Shown here: positions 41,601 through 44,600 of the stretch, piece by piece
Numbering within the stretch: position 1 is the stretch's first letter
Layout of the letters: each line of letters starts with the position of its first letter
From: an uncultured Schlesneria sp.
GTDB lineage: Bacteria > Planctomycetota > Planctomycetia > Planctomycetales > Planctomycetaceae
DNA length: 64,000 bases
Direction: 5' to 3'
NCBI GenBank assembly: GCA_903899985.1
Contig: CAIULL010000139.1
Location: 60,267-124,266 of the forward strand
The notes under the pieces: generated by a model
What the model was told of the DNA's origin: nothing
What the model saw: the letters and a program-made list of their open reading frames with translations, nothing else
Databases searched by the model: none
Made by a program: the position numbers and the translations under genes

Positions 41601-44600
41601 AGTGATGTGATCACTGGCCTGGCTGCTGGAACAATTTACTATGCAGCGACGGGCGGCCACTTCCTGGATTCGACGAGCAGCGTCTACGACGGAGTGACCG
41701 TGCGGGGTGCGGATACCCATTCGAATACGTTCAACATCCAGAGCACACTGCAGTCGAGCAGCCTGACCGTAGAAGGGGGTAGTCATAATGACGCGTACAA
41801 CGTGGGGACGGCTGCCAACTCGCTGGGATTGATCAAGGGGAACTTGACCCTGAATGGTCTCGCGAACGACTTCAACCCAACAACGACGCTGAGCTACGCT
41901 TCGAATTCCACGCCACTCTCGTCCAGCAATACGTTGCCGACAGGCGATACAGTGAACTTTAACGACCAGGGGGACAACACCTCGGGCGGATTCGTCTACT
42001 CACTGACGGGGACCACACTGGACCGTACAGGTCTTCCGCAGATCCAACCTGCGATCACATACGGTGGCCTGGAAACAGTGAATCTGAACACGGCGCTTCG
42101 ATCGAGTGTCGTCAACGTGCTAAGCACTGCGGCGAACGTGAATACCACCGTGAAGGGGAGTATCAATCCAATCGCAACAGGTGACACAATCAACGTCACA
42201 AGTACAGGTGCCGGAAGCAATTCGACATTCATCGCCGGGACGGGTGACTCGACGTTCAATCTCCAGACGACTGGGACGGGAAGTTTCAATCAGATCCTGG
42301 GGAACGGCGGCAACGATGTCGTTCACGTCTCGTCAAATGCGATTGCAGGAACTCGCGGGAATGTCGACGGAATCAACGGGACGCTGCTCGTGGATACCGG
42401 AGCGGGAAATTACAACCGGTTGACGCTGGATGACTTCACCGGTGCCTCACCAAATACCAACGTCGTGATCAATAGCGATGTGATCACCGGCCTGGCTGCC
42501 GGCACGATTTACTATGCAGCGACGGGTGGCCACTTCCTGGATTCGACGAGCAGTGTCTATGACGGAGTGAACGTGCGAGGTGCCGATACCCATTCGAATA
42601 CGTTCAACATCCAGAGCACATTGCAGTCGAGCAGCCTGACCGTAGAAGGGGGCAGCCACAATGACGTGTACAACGTGGGGACGGCTGCCAACTCCCTGGG
42701 CATGATCAAGGGGAACGTGACCCTCAATGGTCTGGTAAACGATGCCAGCCCGACGACGAAATTCACTGCTGCCAGCAACGACGGCAAGGTGACCGCAAGC
42801 AACACGCTGGTGTCAGGCGACACGGTAAACTTCAACGACCAGGGTGACAACACCTCGGGCGGATTCGTTTACTCACTGACGGGGACCACACTGGACCGCA
42901 CGGGTCTTCCGCAGTCTTCACCGGCCATTACATACAGTGGCCTGGAAACGGTCAATCTGAACGCGGCGCTTCAATCGAGCGTGGTGAATGTGCTCAGCAC
43001 CGCAGCAAATGTGAATACCACGGTGAAGGGGAGCGTCAATCCGACCCCAACAGGTGACACGATCAACGTCACGAGCACAGGGACCGGAAGCAATTCGACA
43101 TTCATCGCGGGGACGGGCGACACGACCTTCAATCTTCAGACGACGGGGACCGGAAGTTTCAATCAGATCCTGGGGAATGCCGGGAACGATGTCGTAAACG
43201 TTTCGTCGAATGCAATTGCAGGCAAACCTGGCGACGCCGACTCGATCAGCGGGACCTTGAATATCGATGCCGGTGGAGGAACGTACAATCGGCTGTTCCT
43301 GGACGATTCACAGGGCATTGTGAACGCCAATACGATCATCAACAGCGATAACATTGTCGGGTTCGGCAAGAACCTGCCGACGATTTTCTATAAAGCATCA
43401 AACTCGGGTCACTTCCTTGACCCGGTCAGCACATCCGTAAACCCTGCCTACGATGGCATTCTGATCACGGGTTCAAAGCTCGGTGGGAACACATTCTCGA
43501 TTCAAAGCTCCCTCGGTCAGAGCACGACAGAAGTCTTTGCGAATGGGATCAACGACACGTTCAATGTCTCGTCTGATGCCTCCAGCAGTTCCGCAGATCA
43601 GGGCGATTTGTTCCGCGGCAACAACTATGGGGTTCAGGGGATTCTCAATCTGGTGGCGGGTGGCGGGACGTCCAATCATCTGGTCGTCAGCGATTACGCC
43701 GATACTACGATCGGCCACGACGTCAACATCCGCGTGACGAACAATCTGCTCCATGGATTTGCCGCAGGAGATATTTACTACAGCGCAATCAACGGCGGGC
43801 AATTCAACACGTCGACGAGCGGCGGGATTCTGCTGAAAGGAAGCCAGACGCTGGCCAATACGTTTGTCGTCACATCGACGTTCGGCGTGCCGAACCCGAC
43901 CTATGCGAACCCGGCTCCGGCCACGACGACCTATGAAATCGACGGCGGATTGAGCAACGACCAATTCAATATTGGTGACACGCTGGCCAGCAACAACGGC
44001 AACCTGGACCTCATTCAGGGGCAGGTCACGCTGGTTGGAAATGGAGGAAGCGATGCTCTGGAAGTGAACGACGCGGCGAACAAGCACACGAGCAATGGGC
44101 AAAACGCCTTCAATTATCGCGTGACACCGACCAGCGTGGCCAACGATCCAACTATCGTGAAGACCATTCCAGCACCGACAACTCCGCCTGCCCGTAACTT
44201 TGCGACAAATGGTGTGATCTATAACAACGATGCTTCTTCGCAGAAGAAGCAGAAGAATTCGATCACGACACTACACCTGGACGGTACCGACGACCGCAAT
44301 ATCTTCACGGTGACGCCGAGTACCCTCACCAATGACACGATTAACGGCAATCTGCCGGTCTCGGGTAAGCCAATTCCCGGCGGCGGCGACTATCTGCAAC
44401 TCGACACGACTCACTTTGCCGATGGCATCGGCGGACGGACGTTGCACATGGGAGCGGAAGTCAGTTACGCAGGCGTGGTTAATCCGACCTCATTGCTCGG
44501 GACCGGCTATTGGAGCTTTGATCCAGCCACCGGTGCACAAGCGGTGAACTTCGAAAGCATCGAACGATTTAATCATGTGGCTGTCATTGCCAATGTGGTC

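Noticed and set aside
39181..43240. Possible CRISPR or non-coding satellite
   Set aside because: The 873-bp unit is a multiple of three, in frame and protein-coding; there are no short repeats with unique spacers.
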